From positions 144,759-208,758 of the forward strand of contig NZ_KB893649.1 of assembly GCF_000374125.1 (NCBI RefSeq): 64,000 nucleotides of DNA. The letters run 5' to 3'. The translations under genes were made by a program, and so were the position numbers. This stretch comes from Niabella aurantiaca DSM 17617 (GTDB lineage: Bacteria > Bacteroidota > Bacteroidia > Chitinophagales > Chitinophagaceae). Below are positions 1-9,081 of this stretch, one piece after another; position 1 is the first letter of the stretch, and each line of letters starts with the position of its first letter. The notes under the pieces are model-generated. The model was not told the DNA's origin, did no database searches, and worked only from the letters and a program-made list of their open reading frames with translations.

Positions 1-453
1 CCCGGCTCCCAGCAGCTGCGGATCCAGGATCAGGGAATACTCATCAATCAATCCCAGCCGGTGCAAGGCCATACTCACATCCCCGCTGCCCAGGATCACT
101 ACATCGCTTTTTGCGGCTTCCTTTATCGCCGTTACCGTTTCCCGGCTTATCTCCTTATGAAAACAACTGTTTTGCCACGGGCTGCTATCTACTGTAGTGG
201 AAAATGTATGTTTTTCGGCCCCATTCATATACGCCGCTATCCCGGGGAACCGGTCCATTGCGTCCTTTGTTGGCCAAAACGCTTCCATCATCTTAAACGT
301 AACCCGTCCAAATAAAATTGTAGCGGCCCCGGAAAGGTTCTGTAAATTTTCTTTTGTCAGCTCATCATCAGGAGTAAACCAGTCCGTTTCTCCATTCGGA
401 CCGGAAAAAATGCCATCAACAGAAATCCAGTTAACAACAGCGATCTTGTTCAT
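1..453 (-). CDS. Dihydrofolate reductase family protein (RibD C-terminal-like), 3' end missing
   Basis: The minus frame reads in from an ATG at 451-453 and stays open to the window edge, giving 151 residues. The start MNKIAVVNWISVDG, followed by GPNGETDW, ILFGRVTF and later VVILGSGDV, matches the YyaP/RibD_C branch of the dihydrofolate reductase fold, in which a strand-loop-helix binds NADPH. The exact substrate is unknown for most members. The gene runs off the window so its C-terminus cannot be checked. It is divergent from the GlxA-type regulator at 597, separated by 143 bp, so shared control is possible. Confidence 0.8.
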   Translation of the reverse strand, partial: MNKIAVVNWISVDGIFSGPNGETDWFTPDDELTKENLQNLSGAATILFGRVTFKMMEAFWPTKDAMDRFPGIAAYMNGAEKHTFSTTVDSSPWQNSCFHKEISRETVTAIKEAAKSDVVILGSGDVSMALHRLGLIDEYSLILDPQLLGAG

Positions 454-546
454 AATCCTCTTTTTTCAAATGATACCAACAATGCTGTCACAAACCTACA
501 ACAGCCCCATTCATTTGTAAATACGCAAATACGACAATCTCTGGGG

Positions 547-577
547 TTGATTACGACATTCTTCTGGTTTATCTTTG
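547..577 (+). promoter_or_regulatory. Bacteroidota-type promoter for the GlxA-like regulator
   Basis: TTG at 547-549, then 20 nt, then TATCTTTG at 570-577, which matches the Bacteroidota sigma-A consensus TTG-N(17-23)-TAnnTTTG. The box lies 20 nt before the ATG at 597. Seen directly; activity is inferred. Confidence 0.65.
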
Positions 578-596
578 CCTGGCTAAAAAGTATGAA

Positions 597-1571
597 ATGA
601 AAAAAGTAGTCATTCTTCTCTTAAAAGGCGCCAACCTCTCGAGCATTGAAAATCCAAGGCAGGGTTTTGAGGAGGCCAACCAGTACCTCATCGCAAAGGG
701 ACGCCCGCCCCTGTTCCAGGTACAGCTTGCCGCGGCTGCGCCAAAAGTACAGCTGAACAACGGCCTTTACGAGGTACAGGCACAGCGCCTCGTTTCTGAA
801 ATAAGCCATGCGGACCTGATACTGGTGCCGGCCCTGCAGGACCCTGTTGCGCAGTACGTCCAGGAAAACCGGGGCATCATTCCCTGGCTGGTAGAACAGT
901 ATAAAGCCGGGGCGGAGATCGCCAGTCTTTGCATGGGAGCCTTTTTACTGGCAGGTACAGGATTGCTGAACAACAAGCGTTGTGTTACGCACTGGAAGGC
1001 CAGCAATGATTTTGCAAAGCTCTTCCCGGAAGTGCACCTGGTGGCCGACAGGATCCTGACCGACGAAGGCGGGGTGTACACCAGCAGCGGCGGCTTTTCT
1101 GCTTCCAACCTGGTGCTCTACCTTATTGAAAAATACGCAGGACGCGAGGTTTCGGTCTATTGCTCCAAGTACTTCCAGATCGATATCCAGCGCAGCAGCC
1201 AGTCGCCCTTTATCATTTTTTCCGGCATGCGCGATCATGGCGATGACGCGATCCGGGAGGTTCAGGATTATATTGAACAGAATTTTGAGGAGCGCATACC
1301 GGTTGATGTGCTCTGCGAGCGCTTTGCAATGGGCCGTCGCACTTTTGAACGGCGTTTTAAAAAAGCCACTACCAACACGGTGGTGGAGTACATTCAGAAA
1401 GTAAAGATAGAGGCCGCCAAAAAACTGCTGGAGCAGGGCCGCAAAACCATACAGGAAGCTATGTACCACGTGGGCTATAATGATGTAAAGGCCTTTCGCG
1501 ACGTATTCAAAAGGATCACGGGAATGACACCGGTTGACTATAAGGTCAGGTATGAAAAAATACTGGTGTAG
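597..1571 (+). CDS. GlxA-family transcriptional regulator (DJ-1/PfpI domain plus AraC-type HTH)
   Basis: 324 residues. The N-terminal half (about 1-190) is a DJ-1/PfpI-like glutamine amidotransferase fold with the nucleophile-elbow region IASLCMGAFLLAGTG. The C-terminal 100 residues (from about 215) form an AraC/XylS double helix-turn-helix: the segment from VDVLCERFAMGRRTFERRF onward and the AraC signature around HVGYNDVKAFRDVF. Such proteins are DNA-binding activators whose sensor domain is usually not catalytic. The ATG at 597 overlaps a short ATGAAATGA string in which the upstream ATG hits a stop after one codon, so 597 is the usable start. The ligand is unknown; the divergent reductase-like gene is the obvious candidate target. 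Confidence 0.9.
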   Translation: MKKVVILLLKGANLSSIENPRQGFEEANQYLIAKGRPPLFQVQLAAAAPKVQLNNGLYEVQAQRLVSEISHADLILVPALQDPVAQYVQENRGIIPWLVEQYKAGAEIASLCMGAFLLAGTGLLNNKRCVTHWKASNDFAKLFPEVHLVADRILTDEGGVYTSSGGFSASNLVLYLIEKYAGREVSVYCSKYFQIDIQRSSQSPFIIFSGMRDHGDDAIREVQDYIEQNFEERIPVDVLCERFAMGRRTFERRFKKATTNTVVEYIQKVKIEAAKKLLEQGRKTIQEAMYHVGYNDVKAFRDVFKRITGMTPVDYKVRYEKILV

Positions 1572-1573
1572 GA

Positions 1574-2413
1574 TCAGCGGCGCTGATGCCTGAACGGCTT
1601 GCGGAAAAAAGCATCGACCCGTTTATTGAATGCGCGGCTGTGATCCACCAGGGTCGCATGCCCCGAATGCGGCACGATCCATAAGGATGCTTTACGGATA
1701 CCGGCCGCTATCTGCCGGGTATGTGCCACGGGGATCAGGTCATTGTCGCCACCGATGATCAGCGCAGGACACCGGATCTTCTGCAATTCCTGCAACGCGA
1801 TATGGGGTTGCTCAAAATCCAGCATAAACACTTTGTAATCGTTCTTCTCTTTTTCGCCGGTAAGCGGCATCCGTTTCTGCCACGCCTGATAATCCCGCAC
1901 ACCATCCCGCCATACGTCGGGCCTCAAACCTACCGAATCCGCCCAAAGATTGGCGCCTGTGCTGGCCAGCCTGATCACTTTTTCAGGGTGGCGCATTGCC
2001 AGCTCCAGGGCAATGATGCCTCCATCGCTCCAACCCAGGACATAGGCCGAAGAAATATGCATGGCCGACAACAAAGCGCTGTAATCATCGGCCATCATTT
2101 CAAAACTAAGCGAATCTGAAGGGTCTGCTGAGCGGCCGTGCGCCCGGCTATCGGCCAGGATCACTTTGTATTTTCGCGAAAAATAAGGGACATTATTGGC
2201 AAAAGCACTCATGTTGCCGCCATTACCATGGATCATTAACAGGGGCTTCCCCTTACCATAGGTTTCTGTGTACATTCGAAATCCCCGGACAGTATAATAT
2301 TTTCCGATAGTGTCGTTATAATCATAAGCGATCACCCGCAAGCGGCCGCAGGCAGCGATCCCCCATAACAGCAATAGCATAAAAAGCCCCGCCCCGATCT
2401 TTTCCGATTTCAT
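1574..2413 (-). CDS. Alpha/beta hydrolase, probable lipoprotein
   Basis: 279 residues from the ATG at 2411-2413; a TTG nine bases further upstream is in frame but less likely. The N-terminus carries a hydrophobic stretch ending in a lipobox-like GIAAC, so it is probably a lipoprotein. The fold is clear: an oxyanion region IHGNGGNMSAF, nucleophile elbow GWSDGG, acid in GGDNDLIP and the histidine in PHSGHATLVDH. The substrate cannot be told from sequence. It is convergent with the GlxA-like gene, with only 2 bp between the stops. Confidence 0.87.
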   Translation of the reverse strand: MKSEKIGAGLFMLLLLWGIAACGRLRVIAYDYNDTIGKYYTVRGFRMYTETYGKGKPLLMIHGNGGNMSAFANNVPYFSRKYKVILADSRAHGRSADPSDSLSFEMMADDYSALLSAMHISSAYVLGWSDGGIIALELAMRHPEKVIRLASTGANLWADSVGLRPDVWRDGVRDYQAWQKRMPLTGEKEKNDYKVFMLDFEQPHIALQELQKIRCPALIIGGDNDLIPVAHTRQIAAGIRKASLWIVPHSGHATLVDHSRAFNKRVDAFFRKPFRHQRR

Positions 2414-2736
2414 CTCCAGCAAATTTACCGATCCTATAAAAATAAGATAGTTTGATCATTTTCAGGGCCCGTACCGGCAGTGACGGCCGGGCCCGAAGAT
2501 AAACGCCGTTCATTTTTTAACAATGGGTTACCAATTGCCGTTTCCTGTATTAACTGCCGCTATGCGTGTGCGGTAATTACATATCATCCCTTTTGCGATC
2601 TTCCTCCGGAACATTTTCCGGCATCGTATTTTTTATTTTCAACATCTTTTTTTAACTGTGCAAATAGATTGCACCGAAATGATCCAGTTTTGTTTTCGAC
2701 AATGAAAACAACCCATTCTTATTTAAAAACACACAA

Positions 2737-4173
2737 ATGAGCAAATTAAAAATAACCGGGAAAGCGTTAAGGCAGCTGGGATACCCCGAAGGCCCGGTGA
2801 TCAGCATTGCGATGAACCTGGTGCAGAAGCACTATAAATATGCCTCCAAAGACGCGGTTTTTACTATTTTAAAAACCGTATTGCAAACTCCTTCGGATTT
2901 TGTATCCGATGCCGTGCTGGCTCCTGTTGCCGCGCAGCTGCTGCCACCGCCGGACAATAAAGACAGCAGCGTAGCCGTGTCCCTGAACCAGTCGGGGATC
3001 GCCTTTAACATCTTCGGAAGGGAGCATATAGAAGAAGGCGCCCTTGCCCAGATGTATACCGCAGCCAAATTGCCGGTTTCTGTTGCCGGCGCCCTCATGC
3101 CGGACGCACACCAGGGCTATGGATTACCCATCGGCGGAGTACTGGCCACCCGGAATGCGGTGATCCCCTATGGCGTAGGTGTGGACATCGGCTGCCGGAT
3201 GTGCCTGAGCATTTTCGACATCGATCCAAAGGAGCTGACCAACCGCGAACACTATTTTGTACGGGAGATCAACGAAGCTACTTTATTCGGAAGCGGGGCC
3301 CAGTTTACACAAGCGGCAAACCATGCGGTGATGGACGATGCGGCCTTTCAGCAATTGCCTTTTTTAAAAGCGCTGCATGGCCGTGCCTGGAAGCAATTGG
3401 GAAGCAGCGGAAGCGGTAACCATTTTGTGGAATTTGGCATCGTCGAGATCCGGGAGCAGGATGAAGTGCTGCAGGTGCCTCCAGGAACATACCTGGGGCT
3501 ATTGTCCCATTCCGGCTCCCGCGCGCTGGGTGCCGCCATTGCCAACCATTATACAAAGATCGCCATCAGTAAAAGGCGGTTGCCGCAGGATGCCAAAAAC
3601 CTGGCATGGCTGAACCTGGATGAAGCGGAAGGACAGGAATACTGGATGGCAATGAACCTGGCGGGGGATTATGCAGCCGCCTGCCACCACGTCATTCATG
3701 CAAAAATTGCAAAGCAGCTGGGCCGCAGGCCCGTAAAGATGGTAGAAAACCATCACAATTTTGCCTGGAAGGAGCTGCTGAACGGCGAAGAAGTGATCGT
3801 ACATCGCAAAGGCGCCACACCTGCCGGTAAAGACATCCTGGGCAGCATTCCGGGCAGCATGACCGCTGCAGGATTTATTGTAAAAGGCCGTGGCGAGGCA
3901 GCCGCTGTAAACTCAGCATCACATGGCGCCGGCCGGAAAATGAGCCGCAGCAGAGCCCTGCAGAGCATTACAGATGCCGATCTCAAAAAGGAACTGTCCA
4001 AACACGGGGTAACGCTGATCAGTGCCGGTCTGGACGAGGCGCCTTTCGCCTATAAAGACATCGAGGCGGTGATGAAAAGCCAAAAGGTACTGGTAGATGT
4101 GGTAGGAAAATTTACACCCAAAATTGTAAAGATGGCCGGCGACAACATAAAAAAATGGCGGGTGAAGGAATGA
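2737..4173 (+). CDS. rtcB: RNA-splicing ligase RtcB
   Basis: 478 residues. RtcB seals RNA 2',3'-cyclic phosphate (or 3'-phosphate) ends to 5'-OH ends using GTP and Mn2+. Family motifs are present in order: GVGVDIGCRM (metal Asp/Cys), GSGNHFVEFG, LLSHSGSRALG, MVENHHNFAWKE and SHGAGRKMSR, the last carrying the conserved histidine that is guanylylated in characterised homologues. It is somewhat longer than E. coli RtcB (about 408 residues) because of an N-terminal extension of roughly 80 residues. No archease, prfH or rtcA lies beside it; the gene stands alone between a convergently placed hydrolase and a peptidase. Confidence 0.93.
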   Translation: MSKLKITGKALRQLGYPEGPVISIAMNLVQKHYKYASKDAVFTILKTVLQTPSDFVSDAVLAPVAAQLLPPPDNKDSSVAVSLNQSGIAFNIFGREHIEEGALAQMYTAAKLPVSVAGALMPDAHQGYGLPIGGVLATRNAVIPYGVGVDIGCRMCLSIFDIDPKELTNREHYFVREINEATLFGSGAQFTQAANHAVMDDAAFQQLPFLKALHGRAWKQLGSSGSGNHFVEFGIVEIREQDEVLQVPPGTYLGLLSHSGSRALGAAIANHYTKIAISKRRLPQDAKNLAWLNLDEAEGQEYWMAMNLAGDYAAACHHVIHAKIAKQLGRRPVKMVENHHNFAWKELLNGEEVIVHRKGATPAGKDILGSIPGSMTAAGFIVKGRGEAAAVNSASHGAGRKMSRSRALQSITDADLKKELSKHGVTLISAGLDEAPFAYKDIEAVMKSQKVLVDVVGKFTPKIVKMAGDNIKKWRVKE

Positions 4174-4342
4174 GGTCATCACACTACGAGCCTTATGCTG
4201 TATAAGAACCCACGGAGAAGCGGGCACGATGGCTTACCGGAACAGATCGGCACACCTTCGCACATCTCTCACTAAAAAAGGAACGGAGTTTTTTATGGCG
4301 ATCTAAGAAAAGCCCGTTAATTTAGGCCCTAAATCTCAACTC

Positions 4343-6517
4343 ATGACGTTTCCAGTAAGAAGGATCTTTTTGATCCTGGGTGTGCTCGTTTTATCCATGT
4401 GCAGCGCCATCGCGCAAAAGCTGCAATGGACCCCGGATGGCAACAGCTTTTACAGCTTCTCAGAAAACGGGATCTCCAGCATTGACCCGGTACACCCGGA
4501 AAACAATAAGGTATTCATGACCGGCCGGGAGCTGACGCCCGCAGGAACATCCCGCGCGCTCAACGTACAGAGTTTTACCATCTCCCCCGATGGCAACCGC
4601 ATCCTGCTGTTTGCCAATACCCGGCGGGTGTGGCGGGAAAATACACGCGGTGATTACTGGGTATTTGACCGCGCCGCAAAAAAGCTCGTTCAGCTGGGCC
4701 AGGGACTGCCCGTCGCATCTTTGATGTTCGCCAAGTTTTCTCCCGATGGTAGAAAAGTAGCCTATGTTTCAAAGCACAACATCTATATAGAAGACCTGCA
4801 GACCCATAATCATACAGCAATAACACAGGATGGAACGGACCGGATCATCAACGGTACCTTTGACTGGGCCTATGAAGAAGAGTTCGGTTGCCAGGACGGT
4901 TTCCGGTGGTCGCCGGATGGCACCCGGATCGCTTATTGGAAACTGGATGCCCGGAACATCCGGAACTTCCTGATGATCAACAACACCGACTCCCTGTATC
5001 CATTCACCATACCGGTGGAATATCCCAAGGTAGGACAGAACCCCAGCTCCTGCACCATCTGGTTCTATGACCTCCGCAGCAAAGCAACACACCAGGCCGC
5101 TATTGAAGGAGATCCTGTTCAGCACTATATACCCCGGATGGAATGGACGCCCAAAGGGCAATCGATCATTTTGCAGCAACTGAACCGGCAGCAGAACGAC
5201 AGCCGGATCTTGCTGGTGGACGCGGCCGCCGCAACATCCAAACAGATCTACCGGGAAACCGATGCGGCCTGGATCGATATCAAAAGCCGGTGGAATGATA
5301 ACGATCCCAGTGGCTGGGACTGGATCAATAAGGAAGGCGAATTCCTCTGGCTCTCGGAAAAGAACGGCTGGCGCCAGATCTACAAACTGGACCTTTCGGG
5401 AAAAGAAACACCGATCACCAAAGGTGCCTATGATGTCATCCAGTTCAACCTGTACGACGCGCCAACAAAAACCATCTATTTTGCCGCCTCGCCGGAAAAT
5501 GCCACCCAAAACTATCTGTACCGGACCCGCCTTAACGGTGGAAAGGCCACAAGGGTAACGCCGGACGACCTGAGCGGTACCAATAAATACACCATTTCTC
5601 CAAACGGAAAGATCGCGATCCTGAACCACAGCAGCGCTTCGGAGCTGGCCAACGGCGCCATCATCAGCCTTCCGGATCACCGGGAGCTGGCCAAAGCCAG
5701 AAAGGTGCAGGCTGCAAACCCGGGAGATCCGAAAACAACATTCTTTAAATTGACGACCACAGATGGCGTGGAGCTCGATGGCTGGATGGTAAAACCGGTA
5801 CCATTTGACCCCCATAAGAAGTACCCCGTGGTATTTTACGTTTACGGCGAGCCGGCCAGCCAGACGGTGCTGGACAATTTCAACGCCGGAAAGAACTTCC
5901 TCTATAACGGCAGTATGGCCCATGACGGCTACGTGTATATTTCCCTGGAAAACCGCGGCGCACCTGCTCCCAAAGGCAGCCAGTGGCGTAAGTCGATCTA
6001 CCGGAACATTGGCCGCATCAATATCCGCGACCAGGCCATGGGGGCCAAAGAGATTTTGAAATGGGATTTTATCGATTCAAGCCGTGTTGCCGTTTGGGGA
6101 TGGAGCGGCGGCGGCTCTTCTACATTGAACCTGCTGTTCCAGTACCCGGAGATCTATAAAACGGGGATCGCCATTGCCGCCGTCACCAACCAGCTCCTGT
6201 ACGACAATATTTACCAGGAGCGGTATATGGGGGTACCAACTGCATCCAACGAAGATTTTGTAAAAGGATCGCCCATTACCTATGCCAAAAACCTGAGGGG
6301 TAACCTGCTGTATATTCATGGCACCGGCGATGACAATGTGCATTATCAGAATGCCGAAATGCTGATCAACGAGCTCATCCGTCAGGGAAAACAATTTCAG
6401 CTGATGAGCTATCCCAACCGGACCCATTCCATCTCCGAGGGAGCAGGCACCCGCGAACATCTTTCAACGCTCTACACAAATTATTTAAAAGCGCATTGCC
6501 CGCCGGGTGGGAGGTAG
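4343..6517 (+). CDS. Secreted dipeptidyl peptidase IV-like S9 peptidase
   Basis: 724 residues. A signal peptide (about 1-25, ending SAIAQ) sends it out of the cytoplasm. Residues about 60-480 form the DPPIV N-terminal beta-propeller and include the glutamate motif FDWAYEEEFG that anchors the substrate N-terminus. The C-terminal alpha/beta hydrolase domain has the catalytic triad Ser588 (GWSGGGSS), Asp664 (GTGDDNVHYQN) and His695 (NRTHSIS). This places it in the DPP IV subfamily, which cleaves X-Pro or X-Ala dipeptides. It is a single gene. A TAATTTAG box at 4318-4325 is a weak promoter candidate. Confidence 0.93.
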   Translation: MTFPVRRIFLILGVLVLSMCSAIAQKLQWTPDGNSFYSFSENGISSIDPVHPENNKVFMTGRELTPAGTSRALNVQSFTISPDGNRILLFANTRRVWRENTRGDYWVFDRAAKKLVQLGQGLPVASLMFAKFSPDGRKVAYVSKHNIYIEDLQTHNHTAITQDGTDRIINGTFDWAYEEEFGCQDGFRWSPDGTRIAYWKLDARNIRNFLMINNTDSLYPFTIPVEYPKVGQNPSSCTIWFYDLRSKATHQAAIEGDPVQHYIPRMEWTPKGQSIILQQLNRQQNDSRILLVDAAAATSKQIYRETDAAWIDIKSRWNDNDPSGWDWINKEGEFLWLSEKNGWRQIYKLDLSGKETPITKGAYDVIQFNLYDAPTKTIYFAASPENATQNYLYRTRLNGGKATRVTPDDLSGTNKYTISPNGKIAILNHSSASELANGAIISLPDHRELAKARKVQAANPGDPKTTFFKLTTTDGVELDGWMVKPVPFDPHKKYPVVFYVYGEPASQTVLDNFNAGKNFLYNGSMAHDGYVYISLENRGAPAPKGSQWRKSIYRNIGRINIRDQAMGAKEILKWDFIDSSRVAVWGWSGGGSSTLNLLFQYPEIYKTGIAIAAVTNQLLYDNIYQERYMGVPTASNEDFVKGSPITYAKNLRGNLLYIHGTGDDNVHYQNAEMLINELIRQGKQFQLMSYPNRTHSISEGAGTREHLSTLYTNYLKAHCPPGGR

Positions 6518-6540
6518 GGGAAAAGTGGGGTGCACAAAGG

Positions 6541-6782
6541 GGACCTGGGTGACCTGTGGGACATGGCGCCGTATTCAAGCTCATTGGCCCTTGGTGCCTT
6601 AATGCCTTTGCGGCAAACACCTCACCACGTCTCTGCTTCTTTGCGCCGTTTCGGGGTTAAAGATCTTAGTGTTTCTTAGTGCCCTGGAGCCTTTGTGGTT
6701 AATTGCCAGGAAGATTAGGGAATCTTCAATATTCATATTCCCATTGCGACCGCTGCGGATCCATTGCGTTCATTGCGGTTAA
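6541..6782. repeat. Four degenerate 9-bp-periodic repeat blocks
   Basis: This gene-free stretch after the DPP IV gene holds short runs of 9-bp units: 6590-6616 (CTTGGTGCC, TTAATGCCT, TTGCGGCAA), 6631-6660 (CTCTGCTTC, TTTGCGCCG, TTTCGGGGT, TAA), 6665-6702 (CTTAGTGTT, TCTTAGTGC, CCTGGAGCC, TTTGTGGTT, AA) and 6741-6782 (CCATTGCGA, CCGCTGCGG, AT, CCATTGCGT, TCATTGCGG, TTAA). The last three end in TAA or TTAA. A 14-bp string at 6555-6568 recurs at 11776-11789. No coding function is seen. Confidence 0.7.
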
Positions 6783-6994
6783 AGCGAAGACCGGGCAGAA
6801 GCTTTAACGTTGGTCTTTGACAACGGGCATACACATGTGTATGCAAGCCCAGATCCTTTTTCACGGTTACTCATTTTATAAGCTAAATTTACCAGGACCA
6901 ATAAAGCTTCGTAGAACATTACCAAATTTCCTTTATATACTTCTTTACCTCCTTTATAAGTAACTACCGCATCCAGCATATTCAGCAGTTCCAT
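6779..6994 (-). CDS. Small hypothetical protein
   Basis: 71 residues from ATG at 6992-6994, six bases after the stop of the next gene upstream (7001), so probably co-transcribed with it. The first 45 residues look like a plausible helical protein (MLDAVVTYKGGKEVYKGN, FYEALLVLVNLAYKM). The C-terminal 25 residues lie over an 18-bp perfect palindrome (6827-6844), which suggests the original end has been overwritten. No family recognised. Confidence 0.45.
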   Translation of the reverse strand: MELLNMLDAVVTYKGGKEVYKGNLVMFYEALLVLVNLAYKMSNREKGSGLAYTCVCPLSKTNVKASARSSL

Positions 6995-7000
6995 TTGAGC

Positions 7001-7426
7001 TTAAGACCCGCGGAAAGTTTTACAGAATTGGTGAATGACCTGCTGCGGGTTTTTCTTTTCCCCGGCAGTAAGCAAAACCGGGGTGTTCATTTTAGCGATC
7101 ATTTTCCGCGCGTCTTTTGACAGCCCTTTTTGATGCTTTCGTTTTCTACCTGCGTTTTTTTGTTCATTCAAAACATGGAAGGCCTCTATGAGCCGGAACA
7201 GCTGTTGAATAAAATCCATCAGGTCTTCCCGTGCTCCACCTTCGTCATACGCGCTATTATCGTTACATAAGGCCTGGCGTTGCCAGCATTTCAGCTCCTG
7301 CTTCAGCTCATCCAGGTGATAGGTATCAAAGACTTCCCATAAGATGCACAACGGCCGTTTACCGGCCTGGCTCAAAAAGTGCCAGGGCTTGCAAAAACGT
7401 TTTCTGTTGGGGGTGCCGGTTTCCAT
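7001..7426 (-). CDS. Hypothetical protein, helical
   Basis: 141 residues. No family recognised. The middle (about 30-95) is mostly helical and acidic-aromatic (YHLDELKQELKCWQRQAL, REDLMDFIQQLFRLIEAF), followed by a basic stretch GRKRKHQKG and a conserved-looking tail LTAGEKKNPQQVIHQF. It sits 28 bp after the stop of the HEPN gene and just before the small gene at 6779, so the three may be one accessory operon. The role is unknown; with a HEPN neighbour a toxin-antitoxin or defence role is possible but unproven. Confidence 0.6.
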   Translation of the reverse strand: METGTPNRKRFCKPWHFLSQAGKRPLCILWEVFDTYHLDELKQELKCWQRQALCNDNSAYDEGGAREDLMDFIQQLFRLIEAFHVLNEQKNAGRKRKHQKGLSKDARKMIAKMNTPVLLTAGEKKNPQQVIHQFCKTFRGS

Positions 7427-7454
7427 AAATCAGGCGTTTTTATTGGAAAGTATT

Positions 7455-8030
7455 TTATAGTTCAGGCTGCAACGGAGCATTTATTAAGCGTTTTCCGGCA
7501 TCGGATAAAATTTCATGAACGCGCCTGATCTTGCTGGTAAGGATTAACAACTCTTCATCCGTAATTTTATAATCGTCTTTATACCGGGTGTCTATATAGG
7601 CTTTTTGCAAAAGATTAAACAGGCGCTTGTCCCGCTCCGTTTGCCGTGGAAATATTTCCGGCAGTTGATGCGCCACAAGGCTACCATAGCGCAGCAGCCG
7701 GTCAATGCTGTGGGTATTGGCATGGTAACCGGTTCCCGCCATCAGCAGTGCCCGCAATGCCTGTTCTGCCGATTGATGCAGCATAAAAGCCGCAATCTTG
7801 TGCTGCTTGCGCACGCGGTACAGTTCCGCCCCTGCCAAAAACTCTTTGGCTTTTAATAACCCCTCCTGCCATTGCTTAGCAGCCTCTTTATTGTTGATAG
7901 ATGCTTTGATCTCCGGGAAATCCTCCCGGCAAATGCGCACCGCATCAAACAGCACCGGGGCGTGTTGCCATACGGACAGGGCAAAGGGCAGACCGGCCTG
8001 CAGCCACTCCACAAAAGTGGATGTTGCCAA
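7455..8030 (-). CDS. HEPN-domain protein, apparently lacking its nucleotidyltransferase N-terminus
   Basis: 191 residues if the TTG at 8028-8030 is used; no in-frame ATG exists upstream before a stop. Residues about 50-180 form a HEPN domain (HKIAAFMLHQSAEQALRALL, SIDRLLRYG, TRYKDDYKI). In related Bacteroidota proteins this domain follows an MNT-type nucleotidyltransferase domain. The segment FVEWLQAGLPFALSVW here resembles the linker after that domain, and the same frame still reads SCNILPVTTLVL upstream of the TTG before homology-like sequence fades near 8065. I infer that the front half was deleted, so this may be a pseudogene or a HEPN-only remnant. Confidence 0.65.
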   Translation of the reverse strand: MATSTFVEWLQAGLPFALSVWQHAPVLFDAVRICREDFPEIKASINNKEAAKQWQEGLLKAKEFLAGAELYRVRKQHKIAAFMLHQSAEQALRALLMAGTGYHANTHSIDRLLRYGSLVAHQLPEIFPRQTERDKRLFNLLQKAYIDTRYKDDYKITDEELLILTSKIRRVHEILSDAGKRLINAPLQPEL

Positions 8031-8263
8031 TACAAGTGTGGTAACCGGCAGGATGTTGCTGCAAAAAACATGATTGAATTTGAAAATTTGAGTATTGACG
8101 ATTATGTTAAGAATATAAAATTCATCCTTGCTGAACTACCGAGAAAAACTCAGTAGTCCCCTTTGTGAACAATTCAATCATCGTTAAGTTTTTTACTCAA
8201 ATCCGGCTCCTCAACGGTTGGCAGGATGCTTTTAAGATCACCCGGATATCTTTCTTATTTTGT

Positions 8264-9079
8264 TTAAAACAACCGCCCCTGCACCTCTTGTTTAGGATGA
8301 AATGCACCTATAATTACAAAAGGGTTGGGTGCATTTTTAGCATGAAAAGCATAAGTGGTGCCCAGGAAAAAGTGCAGATCCTTGGTTCTTGCAAAATCAT
8401 CTAAATATTTTTTCCGTACATCAGCAATGGCTTTAATTTCATCACCTTCATACTTTGCCAGTTGCTTCCAGTATAATGCACCAACTTCCCAGTCTTCAAT
8501 CATCAAGTTTCTTTCCTTACCCTCACTATCCTTAAATTTGAATTTAAATTTATAGGGTAGTTTTTTTACCACTTCAAACTTGCCCGCATCATTGGTTTCG
8601 AAAAGGTTGTATTGGTTCAGCTTTTCCAATTTATCTTTAGGCCATTCACGCTCTGCGGGCTCCGCATAAAAATCCAGGATTGCTGTGGGCTTGAAAACCG
8701 CCAAGGATGTACCTATTTTTTTGTTCTTTGCCTCCGCTATTAATATATCAAGATCATTATATACTTTACCCAGGCATATTTGCTTTCTTTCTTCCCAATT
8801 ATTGCTGGTATCGATATGCCCAACAACGTTTATTTCCTGATCTAAAGATTTTGGTCGGTAACTTTCCGGCCTGAAATCATTTTCGTTTTTTACAAGATCC
8901 AGCTCTATCCAGTCATATTTTTTGTATTGCTCATGGTAAGCTTTTTTCCGAAATGGGATAGGATATATTCTTATCCATGAACCATCTTCTTTAAAACCAG
9001 CGGTACATACCAGCTCTTCATATTTTGCAGATAATGTGGGATAGGTTTTAACAGTGATCAAAACTTTAGTTAAGGCCAT
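8264..9079 (-). CDS. Conserved hypothetical protein paired with a DUF488 fusion gene
   Basis: 271 residues from ATG at 9077-9079, beginning two bases after the stop of the upstream DUF488-fusion gene, so the two are almost certainly one operon. It starts VLITVKTYPTLSAKYEELVCTAGF and continues GSWIRIYPIPFRKK, VGALYWKQLAKYEGD and KDLHFFLGTTYAFHAKN. I do not recognise a named family. It has no signal peptide or membrane segment, so it should be cytoplasmic. Both genes are clearly more AT-rich than the flanking housekeeping genes, which fits an acquired cassette. Confidence 0.75.
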   Translation of the reverse strand: MALTKVLITVKTYPTLSAKYEELVCTAGFKEDGSWIRIYPIPFRKKAYHEQYKKYDWIELDLVKNENDFRPESYRPKSLDQEINVVGHIDTSNNWEERKQICLGKVYNDLDILIAEAKNKKIGTSLAVFKPTAILDFYAEPAEREWPKDKLEKLNQYNLFETNDAGKFEVVKKLPYKFKFKFKDSEGKERNLMIEDWEVGALYWKQLAKYEGDEIKAIADVRKKYLDDFARTKDLHFFLGTTYAFHAKNAPNPFVIIGAFHPKQEVQGRLF

Positions 9080-9081
9080 AT

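Noticed and set aside
4769-5923. A 384-residue open frame antisense to the DPP IV gene
   Set aside because: The sense gene has a signal peptide and a complete catalytic triad; the antisense product resembles nothing.
8070-8156. Plus-strand peptide of 28 residues (MIEFENLSIDDYVKNIKF...)
   Set aside because: Looks protein-like but is short, has no promoter or family match, and lies at a probable deletion junction.
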